Translations under genes and position numbers: made by a program
Part shown: positions 43,677 to 53,274 of the stretch, one piece after another
Position numbering within the stretch: the stretch's first letter is position 1
Layout: each line of letters opens with the position of its first letter
Notes under the pieces: model-generated
Databases searched by the model: none
Told to the model about the DNA's origin: nothing
The model's input: only the letters and a program-made list of their open reading frames with translations
Assembly: GCA_903904815.1 (NCBI GenBank)
Contig: CAIVDU010000023.1
Span: 51,346 to 115,345, forward strand
Direction of reading: 5' to 3'
Origin: an uncultured Armatimonadota bacterium
GTDB taxonomy: Bacteria > Armatimonadota > Fimbriimonadia > Fimbriimonadales > Fimbriimonadaceae
DNA: 64,000 bases

Positions 43677-46274
43677 ATGAACGTCGTCAAGTCTTTCGCT
43701 TCCATTCTGGTAACGCTGATGTTAGCAGCCAGCACGCTTGCAGTCGATCCTCCGTATAAGAACCCTAAACTTCCGGTCGAGACTCGCGTGGCGGACCTTC
43801 TCAAGCGGATGACGCTTCAGGAGAAGTTGAACCAGCTTCGATGTGACCAGAACCTCTGGCAGAAGTACATCACGACTACCAGTTTCGGCGAGACCCTAGA
43901 CATCCTGCGACCTTTGGATAGTTTGGCGGCGGCGAAGCGAGCGAACGAAGTTCAGCGGCTTGCCATGAAGTCGCGGTTGGGGATTCCGATGGTGATCCAT
44001 GACGAAGCGCTTCATGGGCTTATTGGAAACGGAACCACCAGTTTCCCCCAGTCGATCTCGATGGCGGCGACCTGGGATCCCCTGATGGTGGATCGAGTAG
44101 CGGGGGCGATCGCGGAGGAGTCTCGGGCTCGCGGTGTTCATCACGTGCTTTCGCCGGTCATCAACGTGGTTCGGGATGCGCGTTGGGGGCGGGTTGAGGA
44201 GACCTACGGCGAGGACCCACTTCTGAGCTCCAAGATGGGAGTCGCGTTTGTGAAGGCGTTTGAGTCGCGCGGGGTGGCGACGACGCCTAAGCATTACGTG
44301 GACAACTCCGGGGATGGCGGACGGGACAGCCACTCGATTCAGATTTCCGAGCGGGCCTTACGCGAGATCTATTTGCCGCCCTTCAAGGCAGTGATTCAGG
44401 AAGCGGGGGCCAGCACGATCATGTCGGCCTATAACTCGCTGAATGGTCGAGCCTGCTCCGCAAACTATTGGCTTCTTACGGAGATTCTCCGTAAGGAGTA
44501 CGGATTCAAGGGTTGGGTTGCCTCGGACTACGGAGCGGTGTCCGGCATTTTGGAGCAACACCGAAACACGGCCAATGCGAAGGAGACGGCGGCAGCGGCG
44601 CTCAACGCAGGCATGGAGTCGGAGTGGCCGAGCGTCTACATTTGGGGCAAGGGCCTGGATGACGCGGTTGCGGAAGGGTTGATCTCTCCGAAGACGATCG
44701 ATCAGGCGGTGAGCCGCGTGCTGCGAGTCAAGTTCAGGACTGGCGTGTTCGATGCGCCTTTTGCGGATCCGGAGCATGTGCTGGATATCGTGCAGTCACC
44801 CGCGCACAAACAGATTGCGCTCGATGCGGCACGTTCATCGATGACGCTTCTAAAGAACGACAATCAGACTCTTCCTTTGCGAAAGGACCTTCGCTCGATC
44901 GCAGTTCTAGGTCCAACGGCAAACGACGGTATCCCGCTCGGTGGTTACAGCGGTTTTAACATTCCCACGGTTTCGGTCGTCGAGGGCATCAAGGCGGGGG
45001 TCTCGCCAGGAACGAAAGTCGAATGGGCAAGGGGCAGCTCTTTTGAGATGGGCCACGCCATTCCTCCTATTTCCGGTTCGGTGATGCGAGACATCAAGGG
45101 TGAGTATTTCGACAATCAGGAACTGAGCGGAGAGCCCAAGCTGGTGCGATACGACACCGACATCGCTTTCAATTGGGACAACGCATCGCCGGATCCGAAG
45201 CTGCCTCGGGAGCACTTTTCCGTTCGGTGGACCGGTCGCATCGTTCCGGAGAAGACGGGGGACTACACGATCGGAGTCACCTCAGACGACGGGTCGCGTC
45301 TATGGTTAAACGGCCGCAAAGTAATCGACGATTGGACGGAGCACGCAGCGAAGCTCGACTCAGTGACCTTCCATGTGGAGGCTGGTGTGCCGATCGAATT
45401 TAAGTTGGAGTACTACCAAGGCGCCGGGCAAGCGTCGTGTGAGCTTGGTTGGAGTTTGGCAAATTCGGTTTCTCCAGACATTGATGAAGCGGTCGAGTTG
45501 GCGAAGCGATCGGATGTCGCGGTCATTGTAGCGGGCGTCATCGAGGGTGAAGGACAGGATCGGGCTCACTTGGATCTTCCGGGGAACCAAGAAGAGTTGA
45601 TCCAGAGGGTAGCGGCGACGGGCAAACCGGTCGTGGTGGTTTTGATCGCCGGATCGCCGGTGACCATGGAGCATTGGGTAGGCAAAGTTCCGGCGATTCT
45701 AGATGCTTGGTATCCGGGCCAGCAGGGGGGCACGGCGATTGCGGAGGCGTTGTTCGGAGACGTGAACCCGGGTGGAAAGCTGCCGATGACCTTCCCCCTC
45801 AATATCGGTCAGGTCCCGATTTACTACGCCATGGAACCCTCGGGGCGCGGATACGACTATGTCGACCTCACTGGCAAGCCTCTGTTTCCATTCGGATATG
45901 GACTGAGCTACACCACGTTTGATTATTCCAATCTGAAAGTGACACCCGATTCAGTGAGCAAGACGTCCACGGTTACGGTGTCCTTCGATGTCCAGAACAC
46001 GGGAACGGTGAAGGGAGACGAGGTGCCTCAACTTTATCTGCATCAGGCAGTGTCTTCGATCGTTCGCCCGATGAAGCAGTTGCAGGACTTCGCACGCATT
46101 TCCTTATCGCCGGGTGAAAAGAAGACGGTGAGCTTCACGCTCAAGCCAGATCAGATGGCGATTTGGAACGAGAAGACGAAGCGCGTGATCGAGGCGGGCA
46201 AATTCGAGGTGATGGTCGGCAGTTCGTCGGACGACATTCGGCTGCGTGGAGGTTTCGTCGAGACGGCTAAGTAA
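43677..46274 (+). CDS. Secreted GH3 beta-glucosidase with inserted PA14 domain
   Basis: Starting at ATG 43677 (MNVVKSFASILV) places a signal peptide at residues 1-22; the ATG-like start seven codons earlier is less likely. The product is 865 residues. GH3 features: RMTLQEKLNQLRCDQ, DARWGRVEETYGEDPLL, TPKHYVDNSGDGG, nucleophile Asp284 in GWVASDYGA. A PA14 carbohydrate-binding domain (about residues 450-600; IKGEYFDNQELSGEP to ASCELGWS) is inserted in the second GH3 domain, as in several beta-glucosidases. A fibronectin-III-like end follows. It would trim oligosaccharides outside the cytoplasm, complementing the cytoplasmic GH3. Confidence 0.93.
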   Translation: MNVVKSFASILVTLMLAASTLAVDPPYKNPKLPVETRVADLLKRMTLQEKLNQLRCDQNLWQKYITTTSFGETLDILRPLDSLAAAKRANEVQRLAMKSRLGIPMVIHDEALHGLIGNGTTSFPQSISMAATWDPLMVDRVAGAIAEESRARGVHHVLSPVINVVRDARWGRVEETYGEDPLLSSKMGVAFVKAFESRGVATTPKHYVDNSGDGGRDSHSIQISERALREIYLPPFKAVIQEAGASTIMSAYNSLNGRACSANYWLLTEILRKEYGFKGWVASDYGAVSGILEQHRNTANAKETAAAALNAGMESEWPSVYIWGKGLDDAVAEGLISPKTIDQAVSRVLRVKFRTGVFDAPFADPEHVLDIVQSPAHKQIALDAARSSMTLLKNDNQTLPLRKDLRSIAVLGPTANDGIPLGGYSGFNIPTVSVVEGIKAGVSPGTKVEWARGSSFEMGHAIPPISGSVMRDIKGEYFDNQELSGEPKLVRYDTDIAFNWDNASPDPKLPREHFSVRWTGRIVPEKTGDYTIGVTSDDGSRLWLNGRKVIDDWTEHAAKLDSVTFHVEAGVPIEFKLEYYQGAGQASCELGWSLANSVSPDIDEAVELAKRSDVAVIVAGVIEGEGQDRAHLDLPGNQEELIQRVAATGKPVVVVLIAGSPVTMEHWVGKVPAILDAWYPGQQGGTAIAEALFGDVNPGGKLPMTFPLNIGQVPIYYAMEPSGRGYDYVDLTGKPLFPFGYGLSYTTFDYSNLKVTPDSVSKTSTVTVSFDVQNTGTVKGDEVPQLYLHQAVSSIVRPMKQLQDFARISLSPGEKKTVSFTLKPDQMAIWNEKTKRVIEAGKFEVMVGSSSDDIRLRGGFVETAK

Positions 46275-46329
46275 CCCTGATGAATGAGAAGGCAAGTCTC
46301 CTACTTCCGACGCGTTAGACTAGACGAGA

Positions 46330-47082
46330 ATGAGTAGCTCCGGTGAGTCTCAGTCGCTTGGGTTTACCCTTGTGGAGTTGTTGGTCGTGATCGCGATCAT
46401 TGCGGTGCTCGCCGGGCTGCTTTTCCCCGTGTTTTCGTCGGCCAAGAAGTCGGCGAAACGAACCGACTGTCTGAGCAACCTTCAGCAAATTGGCATGGGC
46501 ACCCAGGTGTACTTGTCAGATTCGGACGATGTATACCCGCAGACGCGGCAGCACAGTTCCGACCCAGCCCATGAGGACGTTTCAGGGTCGATCGACGAGC
46601 CGATTTTTCAGGAATCGTTTTCGCCGATTCAACCTTACGTGGGCTCGAAGACAGCAACTGGCGGACAGGTTATCAGTCCTCTCTTCGCGTGTCCTGAGGA
46701 TCCGGATCCGTTTGGCCGACACTGTCTTGAAATCAATCCAGATTCGCCAGATGTTACGTCCTATCTGGTCAACGCCTACTTCGTGTTCGGTCTCGCACTA
46801 GGTTCGATCAATAACCCCGCGAGCACGATCTATGTGGCTGAACGAAGAAGTGCGGCGAGCGGAGAATCTGGACCCTTTTGCGACGACATTTACCACCCAT
46901 GGTTTAGTGCTGCGAATCCCCAAGCTCCGGAGATAGAAATGGATCCAGTGTCGGGCGCGATTGCTGAGAGCCGACATATGGGACTCGCGAACTACGATTT
47001 TGCGGATGGCCACGCAAAGGCACTACACTGGGCTAACACCTTTAGCCCTCCGGCGGTCAACTTACATTTGATTGTCCAGTGA
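46330..47082 (+). CDS. Prepilin-like protein (type IV N-terminal methylation domain)
   Basis: A 250-residue protein with short leader, then [20 protein letters not shown] and [25 protein letters not shown]: a class III signal cleaved after Gly by prepilin peptidase, with Glu at position 5. The body is the secreted head of the large prepilin family of Armatimonadota/Planctomycetota, ending with an H-X9-DG-like [10 protein letters not shown]. It is probably a minor pseudopilin or surface fibre subunit. TAGACT ends 8 nt before the ATG. Confidence 0.9.
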   Translation: MSSSGESQSLGFTLVELLVVIAIIAVLAGLLFPVFSSAKKSAKRTDCLSNLQQIGMGTQVYLSDSDDVYPQTRQHSSDPAHEDVSGSIDEPIFQESFSPIQPYVGSKTATGGQVISPLFACPEDPDPFGRHCLEINPDSPDVTSYLVNAYFVFGLALGSINNPASTIYVAERRSAASGESGPFCDDIYHPWFSAANPQAPEIEMDPVSGAIAESRHMGLANYDFADGHAKALHWANTFSPPAVNLHLIVQ

Positions 47083-47245
47083 AACCGAATCGCGCGGCAA
47101 AATACGCGGAATCGGGGTCGCGCAAGGTGAAGGTCGGGAGCAGAAGTTTGCGCTCCGAGAAGGGCTGTGATCAATTCAATCATCGCGTGCCCCCGAGAAT
47201 ATTGCGAGTCGGCGGGGTCAATACATGCGTAGGTAGCAATTTTCC

Positions 47246-47281
47246 TTCGAGAATTTTAAGTTCTCCCGTATAATCCGGCTC
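47246..47281 (+). promoter_or_regulatory. Leaderless promoter of the second prepilin gene
   Basis: -35-like TTCGAG, 17-bp spacer, perfect -10 TATAAT (47269-47274), then 7 nt to the ATG. A GAGAA/TTCTC repeat lies in the spacer region. Nothing coding is supported in the 199-bp gap. Confidence 0.7.
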
Positions 47282-48043
47282 ATGCGCATGGACTCTCCCC
47301 GACGCGGTTTTATTTCCGGCTTTACTCTTATTGAACTTCTCGTCGTTATTGCCATCATTGCCATTCTCGCGGCCATCCTTTTCCCCGTCTTTGCGCAAGC
47401 CAAAGCAGCGGCGAAGAAAACCGCATGCCTCAGTAACTCGAAGCAAATTGGGACAGGCCTCTACATTTACCTAAACGATTTCGACGACACTCTGCCGATG
47501 GCGAACTACCCAACGTCGCCCTCCAATGTGGCGTCGTCATTTTCCTATCTCAGTGGTGGAGCGGGCGGATTTGTCGCCCAGAACTGGGCGGATATCATCC
47601 AGCCGTATACGAAGAACTATCAGATGTTCAAGTGCCCTGACGACTCAAGCGGACCACTTATGAACAACGGTGTCGCGGTTCCTGGATTCCCACTTTCCTA
47701 TGCGCTCAACTACTACTTCTTCCGGAATCTTGATGGGTTCTTTGGAAGCGTGAGCGGAGGGAATATTGGAGCGGTGACTGAGCCCTCGGGTCGCCTATTT
47801 GTCGTAGAGAGCGCTTCGTCGATCAGCCAGGAGCTTGTATCCCCTCGTCCGACGAGAGCGATTGGGCTTTCGCGGCACTTAAAAGGTTCCAACTACGTGT
47901 ACGCCGACACGCACGCGAAGTATCACTTGACGCCCGCGAGTTGGGCTTTGATTCCAGACGCGACCTGGAAGACACCAGCGCTCGCCCAAACCACGGGATA
48001 CAACGAGTGGTTCCCTTGGGTGGACGGCCCCGAAAAGTGGTAG
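47282..48043 (+). CDS. Prepilin-like protein (type IV N-terminal methylation domain)
   Basis: A 253-residue paralogue of the preceding gene: leader with Arg, then [20 protein letters not shown] and [25 protein letters not shown]. Head domain contains [12 protein letters not shown] and ends with [11 protein letters not shown]. Upstream is the best promoter in the window: TATAAT at 47269-47274, only 7 nt before the ATG, with TTCGAG 17 bp further up, so the mRNA should be leaderless. No pilus-assembly genes are nearby. Confidence 0.92.
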   Translation: MRMDSPRRGFISGFTLIELLVVIAIIAILAAILFPVFAQAKAAAKKTACLSNSKQIGTGLYIYLNDFDDTLPMANYPTSPSNVASSFSYLSGGAGGFVAQNWADIIQPYTKNYQMFKCPDDSSGPLMNNGVAVPGFPLSYALNYYFFRNLDGFFGSVSGGNIGAVTEPSGRLFVVESASSISQELVSPRPTRAIGLSRHLKGSNYVYADTHAKYHLTPASWALIPDATWKTPALAQTTGYNEWFPWVDGPEKW

Positions 48044-48053
48044 CAGTCTTAGC

Positions 48054-48073
48054 GGGCTAGCTTTGGCTAGCCC
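48054..48073. terminator. Bidirectional terminator between prepilin and lipoprotein genes
   Basis: GGGCTAGC/GCTAGCCC with a 4-nt loop, followed on the plus strand by TTCTTGT. The 3' arm contains the stop codon of the convergent lipoprotein gene. Confidence 0.75.
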
Positions 48074-48690
48074 TTCTTGTCAAACTCAAACCCAAGACCG
48101 GGCATCAAACGTGCGCCGGTCTTCCCTTTGCTGGTTGACCCGGGTTTAGGGGGACCAAATCCTAAGAATCCGACTCCCGTCACCGTCGCCTCGTCGTGCA
48201 GTTCTTTGACGTCTTTGGTTGGATGGTACCGCTCCTCCAAAGCTTTCCGAGCAGCGGCTATTTCGGGTTCTAGAGGGCTGCCCTTACAATCCTTGGGGTC
48301 GGGTACTTCCACGACCGTCTCGCCGCCTTTCGCGCCCTTCATGACCAAATAGAAGTCGCCGTCTTTCATGAGCTTGACGCTGGCGAGGGTCGCTTTAACC
48401 CTCCACGTGGAGGTTTCGAATGGGGCAACTCGCCCTTCTAACTTTCCGGCAGGCGGCTTCTGAGATACGATGTCCTCGATCGTGGTGTCTTTTGCATCGC
48501 GCACGATTGTCGAGGCTTCGGGATCCAATCCCGTTTTCACGTCTCTCCTCGTAACCTTTCCACCCGCTTTCACGGCGGCGGCTACCACGGGAGCGGCAGG
48601 TGGGGTTGAACTTGAACCGCTGCAGCCCAGGGCAAGCGGGACGGTACCCGCTGCTAGGACACCCAATCGGACACTCGCTCGCCAATTCAT
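48067..48690 (-). CDS. Putative lipoprotein, function unknown
   Basis: Starting at ATG 48690 (MNWRASVRLGVLAAG) gives 207 residues with a lipoprotein signal: basic start, hydrophobic core and lipobox LALGC (Cys23), then a Ser/Pro/Ala-rich linker. The frame is open further upstream, but that extension lacks a signal and is Arg/Thr-rich. The mature part is a charged alpha/beta domain (TWRVKATLASVKLMKDGDFYLVMKG) without recognised family, reminiscent of extracellular nuclease-like or OB-type domains but not assignable. Confidence 0.7.
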   Translation of the reverse strand: MNWRASVRLGVLAAGTVPLALGCSGSSSTPPAAPVVAAAVKAGGKVTRRDVKTGLDPEASTIVRDAKDTTIEDIVSQKPPAGKLEGRVAPFETSTWRVKATLASVKLMKDGDFYLVMKGAKGGETVVEVPDPKDCKGSPLEPEIAAARKALEERYHPTKDVKELHDEATVTGVGFLGFGPPKPGSTSKGKTGARLMPGLGFEFDKKG

Positions 48691-48865
48691 CGTGATCGCA
48701 TTTTGACCCACATCACGGGAGAAAGAGATATGTCGGAACGAGGTTGCCCGCAAAATAGTCTGATCGGGGCCAAATTCCTTCCAGGGTTTGGTTCGTGATT
48801 GGCGAGTTCCGGCAAGCCAAGTTGAACCCATTCTTGTTTGCGCTTTCAGTCGGTAACATGCGGCG

Positions 48866-50887
48866 ATGCCGCTTGTGGTCAACGTTGCCTCGGTAAGCCC
48901 CGTCGTCGCTCGCTCGGTAGAAACGGGGGTTTGGAGAATTCAGGTGGGGAGTCGAGACTTACCGACCCTCACCGGAACGGCGGATTCGAAGCCTCGACGA
49001 GATCGGCTGAAGAAGCTGGGGGAATCGGGGCTTCCCTTTGAGTGGTCGGAAGTTCGCTCCGAAAGGAGTTCTGAGCGTTCTACGGTGACGCTGCCTCTAA
49101 GCCCGGGTGAGAAGATCTACGGGTTAGGGCTTCAAATGGAGGGGTCTGACCGGAGGGGAGGCGTCTACCATCTTCGAGTCGACCATTTCGCTAGCGGACA
49201 CGACCGTTTGCACGCTCCGACCCCGCTGTACATCAGCAGCAAGGGTTACGCAGTGTTCTTCAACACCACTCGGCCAATCGACATCTACGTGGGGGTCGGG
49301 AACCGCCTTCGAGATCCCAAGATTCCGCGGTTCCGAGATCGAAACACTGACCCGAAGTGGGATTCACAACCCGACAGCGGACAGGTCGAGGCGAGTGTCC
49401 AAGGGCCAGGCCTGGAAGTTTTGGTTTTCTCGGGCCCCACCGCAATGGCCGCACTTCAGCGATACAACCTGTTCTGCGGAGGGGGCACCTTGCCACCGTT
49501 GTGGTCCCTGGGTTTCTGGCATCGGACTCCTCTCATCGCCTCCGGGGAGCAAGCCCTTCAGGAGGTCGACGAGTTCGAAAAGCGTGGATACCCCTTGGAT
49601 GTGGTCGGGTTGGAACCGGGGTGGCAGAGCAGTTCCTATCCGGGCACGATGGACTGGAGCAAGGAACGATTCCCGAACCCCTCGGGGTTTGTGTCGGCGG
49701 CCAGAAGTAGGGGAGTTCGGGTGAATCTCTGGGAAGACCCTTACATTGCGCCGGGAAGCGAACTGTTTAAGGCGGTTGATCCGAACTTCGGGTCGCACAC
49801 CGTCTGGCTTGGCGCCGTAGCCGACCTCCGCATGAAGGCAGCCGCAGACGCGATGGCCAAGTTTCATACGGAAAAGAGCCTCAACATTGGAGTGAGCGGG
49901 TTCAAGATCGACGAAGTCGACGGGTTTGACAATTGGCTCTGGCCCGACCATGCCACTTTCCCTTCTGGACTAGATGGCCTCCGGATGCGGCAGATTTATG
50001 GTCTCCTGTGGCAGAAGGAGATCGACGATTGGTACCGGGCCAAGGGAGAACGAACATTCGGTCTCGTTCGCGGATCCAACGGGGCCGCATCGCGATTCCC
50101 GTTTGCGATCTATAGCGACACCTACGACCACGCCCAATACGTGACGGCCCTCACCAACAGCGCTTTGGCCGGTGTTTTGTGGTGTGCGGAGACCCGGGAT
50201 GCCCCTAATCCCGAGGAGTGGGTGCGACGAATGCAGTCGGCAGTGATGTCCCCGATCACCCAGTTGAACGCTTGGGCGAGCGGCACGAAGCCCTGGAGCT
50301 TTCCCAGAGTGGAGTCCGAGGTGCGGGCGGCGATGGTTCTCCGGGAACAGCTTGCGCCGTATTTGTACACGGCGTTCGGGCAGTATTGGTTGAATGGGGT
50401 TCCGCCGGTTCGTCCGATGTCCCTGGTTGACGGGGGATCGGAAACGGATCAGTACATGCTGGGGGATGATCTTCTGGTTGCGCCGATTCTGGTCGGTCAC
50501 CCTAGGCGAACCGTCCGGCTGCCCAAAGGCGATTGGTATGAGTTCGGGACGGGAAGGCGCGCGGGGAATGGGGAAACGATCACCATTCAGCCGAGCCTGT
50601 CCACGATTCCGATCTACGTGCGCGCCGGAGCCAGCATTCCCATGTTCCCGTCCACACTGCACTTGAGTTCGGTGCCTTCTGACGCCCATTACCGGCTGGA
50701 GTGCTATGGCCCTGGCCCTTGGCGGGCGCAGGTTTTCGAAGACGACGGTCAGACGTTCGCGTATGAGAAGGGCGACTATGGCTTGTTCCGCTTGACCGTC
50801 GGACTCAATTCAACGGTTTATCAGGAAGTCGAAGACGGAAAGCGAAAGGTGATTGGGCGGGGAATCGAGGTGGAAGTTAAGGGCTGA
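48866..50887 (+). CDS. GH31 alpha-glycosidase, without signal peptide
   Basis: A 673-residue protein with GH31 layout: N-terminal beta domain (GEKIYGLGLQMEG), barrel entrance PPLWSLGFWHRTPL, GYPLDVVGLEPGWQ, nucleophile Asp349 in VSGFKIDEVDG, and the C-terminal beta domain (GDDLLVAPILVGHPRRTVRLPKGDWYEFGTG). No export signal, so it probably acts on imported alpha-linked oligosaccharides. TAACAT ends 6 nt before the ATG with no Shine-Dalgarno sequence. Divergent from the lipoprotein gene; not closely alike to the exported GH31 at 28 kb. Confidence 0.93.
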   Translation: MPLVVNVASVSPVVARSVETGVWRIQVGSRDLPTLTGTADSKPRRDRLKKLGESGLPFEWSEVRSERSSERSTVTLPLSPGEKIYGLGLQMEGSDRRGGVYHLRVDHFASGHDRLHAPTPLYISSKGYAVFFNTTRPIDIYVGVGNRLRDPKIPRFRDRNTDPKWDSQPDSGQVEASVQGPGLEVLVFSGPTAMAALQRYNLFCGGGTLPPLWSLGFWHRTPLIASGEQALQEVDEFEKRGYPLDVVGLEPGWQSSSYPGTMDWSKERFPNPSGFVSAARSRGVRVNLWEDPYIAPGSELFKAVDPNFGSHTVWLGAVADLRMKAAADAMAKFHTEKSLNIGVSGFKIDEVDGFDNWLWPDHATFPSGLDGLRMRQIYGLLWQKEIDDWYRAKGERTFGLVRGSNGAASRFPFAIYSDTYDHAQYVTALTNSALAGVLWCAETRDAPNPEEWVRRMQSAVMSPITQLNAWASGTKPWSFPRVESEVRAAMVLREQLAPYLYTAFGQYWLNGVPPVRPMSLVDGGSETDQYMLGDDLLVAPILVGHPRRTVRLPKGDWYEFGTGRRAGNGETITIQPSLSTIPIYVRAGASIPMFPSTLHLSSVPSDAHYRLECYGPGPWRAQVFEDDGQTFAYEKGDYGLFRLTVGLNSTVYQEVEDGKRKVIGRGIEVEVKG

Positions 50888-51103
50888 AGCTTGTACCCGT
50901 CCACGATTACCAGGGTTTCGCTGCGCTGCACCTTTTGCTGATTTAGGTCGCCCCTTCGGGGCTGCCGGCCTTGGACGCTAGCTGTGCCTACGAAGTAATG
51001 GCGGGCGGCGGAGACAGGAATCATTCTCCGCCTAACGGCCCGTCGGACAACTCCGGTACAGCTAACCGCTGACAGCCGACCGCTCACCCTTAACTGATAA
51101 TGT

Positions 51104-52834
51104 CTAGCCGTGAGCGGGGCCGATTTTGGGTTTGCGGCCTCGGAGTTTGGTGCGGCGGAGGGCGCCGATGACATTTTCCGACTCATGGCTGGGGACTTCG
51201 ACGAAGGCGGTGCGATCGAGAATGTCGATAGCGCCGATGGCCTTGCCTTCAAGACCGGCTTCGTTGGTAATCGCGCCAACGATGTCGCCAGGGCGGAGGC
51301 CGTCTTGTCGTCCCAGTCCGATGAAGAGACGGGTCATTCCCGACTCCGGCTGCTCGCGGTCGGCGGCGACTTCCTCGGCAACCTCGGCGGCAGAGCTGTG
51401 TTGGGACTGCCAGAACATGTGCAGGGCGGCGGCGGCCACTTCGGCGGGATCGTAAGACTCACCAAGTTCCTCAACCATGCTCAGATGGCCCTCATAATTT
51501 CGGGCCTCGAGAACTTCGACGAGCGAGTCGCGGAACACTTCTCTTCTTCTCGCCGCGATGTCGGCGGCGGTCGGAATGCGAGCGGGTTTGATCGGAGCAC
51601 CGATCATTCGCTCCAGAGACAGCAGGAGCCTACGCTCTCGGCCTTCAACCAGCGTGATCGCATCGCCCTTTCGACCGGCGCGGCCGGTTCGTCCAACGCG
51701 GTGGATGTACTGCTCGACGTCCCAGGGGATGTCGTAGTTGATGACGTGGGTGACCGAGTCGATATCTAAACCACGAGCGGCAACGTCGGTCGCGACCAAA
51801 AGGTCGCTCTGGCCCTCCCGGAATCGCTTGAGCACGCGGTCACGCTCCATCTGATTCATGTCGCCATGGATCGGATCGGCGTTATGGCCTCTTAAGCGCA
51901 GAGCTTCGGCAACATCGTTGGTCTCTTGCCGCGTGCGGCAGAAGACGATGGTCGGACCCGGGGTCTCCATGTCGAGAACACGGGCTAGCGCTTCGAGTTT
52001 CTTTCCTCGAGGAACCTCATAGTAGGTCTGGTTGGTGGTGTCCACCGTTCGACGCTTCGACTCGATTGAGACTAGCTTGGCGTCCTTCAGGAAGCGCTTG
52101 GTGAGCTGGCCGATTCGAGGAGGCATGGTGGCCGAGAAGAAGGCGAGTTGGCGAGTCTCGGGAAGGGCTCCGAGGATCGTTTCCATATCCTCAAGGAAAC
52201 CTAGGGCGAGCATTTCGTCTGCTTCATCGAGGATACAGACCTTGATGTTGTCCAGAGAGAGCGATCCCCTGCGAAGGTGATCCTGGAGTCGGCCGGGAGT
52301 GCCCACCACGATTTCAGCGCCAGCGCGAAGAGCGCGGATCTGACGATCGATCGGCTGTCCGCCGTAGACCGGGACCACTCGGAGGCCAGTGTACTTTCCA
52401 AGCTTTAGGATGCCAGCGGCGACCTGGACGGCCAGTTCGCGGGTTGGGGCCATGACGAGGGCCTGGGTGACGCCTCGCATGTCGGGGTCCATTCGCTGAA
52501 GCAACGGCAGGGCGAAGGCAGCGGTCTTTCCGGTTCCGGTCTGGGCCAAGCCCATCAGGTCATGTCCGGCTAGCAGGATCGGGATAGCTCTAGCCTGAAT
52601 CGGGGTGGGCGCTTCAAAACCAACTTCTGAGACGGCTCGGGCGATCGGTTCTGAGAGCCCAAGCTCTGAAAAGGCGATCAGTTCCGGAATCTCTTCCACG
52701 ACTTCGACGTTTCCTGGCAATCCAATTGAGTCCTCCCGTTTCTTCCTTTTGGGTGCGCTTCCGGCATCCCCGAAGTGGGGTCTGGCAGGCAAGGGAGTGT
52801 TGGAATTGCTGAATCGTTTAGGAGGTTTGGGCAT
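51104..52834 (-). CDS. DEAD-box ATP-dependent RNA helicase with DbpA-type RNA-binding domain
   Basis: A 576-residue helicase: Q motif (GFEAPTPIQARAIP), motif I AQTGTGKTAAF, PTRELAVQ, DEAD (DEADEMLALG), SAT, and the second RecA domain ending HRVGRTGRAGRKGD. A DbpA-like RNA-recognition domain occupies about residues 490-565 (MTRLFIGLGRQDGLRPGDIVGAITNEAG). It resembles CsdA/DeaD helicases in ribosome assembly and cold response. The N-terminus (about 1-50) is basic and disordered. A 440-bp non-coding leader region precedes it. Confidence 0.95.
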   Translation of the reverse strand: MPKPPKRFSNSNTPLPARPHFGDAGSAPKRKKREDSIGLPGNVEVVEEIPELIAFSELGLSEPIARAVSEVGFEAPTPIQARAIPILLAGHDLMGLAQTGTGKTAAFALPLLQRMDPDMRGVTQALVMAPTRELAVQVAAGILKLGKYTGLRVVPVYGGQPIDRQIRALRAGAEIVVGTPGRLQDHLRRGSLSLDNIKVCILDEADEMLALGFLEDMETILGALPETRQLAFFSATMPPRIGQLTKRFLKDAKLVSIESKRRTVDTTNQTYYEVPRGKKLEALARVLDMETPGPTIVFCRTRQETNDVAEALRLRGHNADPIHGDMNQMERDRVLKRFREGQSDLLVATDVAARGLDIDSVTHVINYDIPWDVEQYIHRVGRTGRAGRKGDAITLVEGRERRLLLSLERMIGAPIKPARIPTAADIAARRREVFRDSLVEVLEARNYEGHLSMVEELGESYDPAEVAAAALHMFWQSQHSSAAEVAEEVAADREQPESGMTRLFIGLGRQDGLRPGDIVGAITNEAGLEGKAIGAIDILDRTAFVEVPSHESENVIGALRRTKLRGRKPKIGPAHG

Positions 52835-53274
52835 GGTGAAAGGTTCGATGGTGAAGGCGGGGGTCCACGGAGGTCAAAAAGAGACTAACGATGACCGCCT
52901 CCCCATCACTGTGACACGTTCGGACCTTCGATTGCGCCCGTTGTACTGTCAGCACTGTTCGAAGTTGTCAGTCATCAGGTTAGCGGTCGGCTGATTTTTT
53001 TGGTTAGCGGTTTGCGCTTCGCGGTAGCGGTCTGGAGAAGGAGACCCCACTCGGTGTTCACGCGCAGGCATGTCGGGGGTCATGTATTTTTACGAACGCT
53101 CTGCGCGGTCACGGGTCTAGGAATGATTCGCTGGAAACTGCCATTTTTCAGGAGATAGGTATGCGGGCTTGATTGGGACAACCATTCGGTCATCAGATTT
53201 GGTCAAATAGGCAGTCGGCCTTTTTTCATGGGTAAGGCTTATGTCCCTCGGGATGAAAGTACAAGCCCCGAATC
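52835..53274. other. 440-bp gap upstream of the helicase, no gene found
   Basis: No convincing reading frame on either strand. It should hold the helicase promoter and possibly a long leader as in cold-shock helicases. On the plus strand ACTGCC (53137-53142) can pair with GGCAGT (53210-53215), followed 4 nt later by TTTTTT (53221-53226), which could be the end of a small RNA. An AC-rich/GT-rich stretch around 53040-53100 shows no clear structure. Confidence 0.4.

Noticed and set aside
47079..47273. 64-codon frame between the prepilin genes
   Set aside because: Basic, low-information translation that overlaps the TATAAT promoter region.
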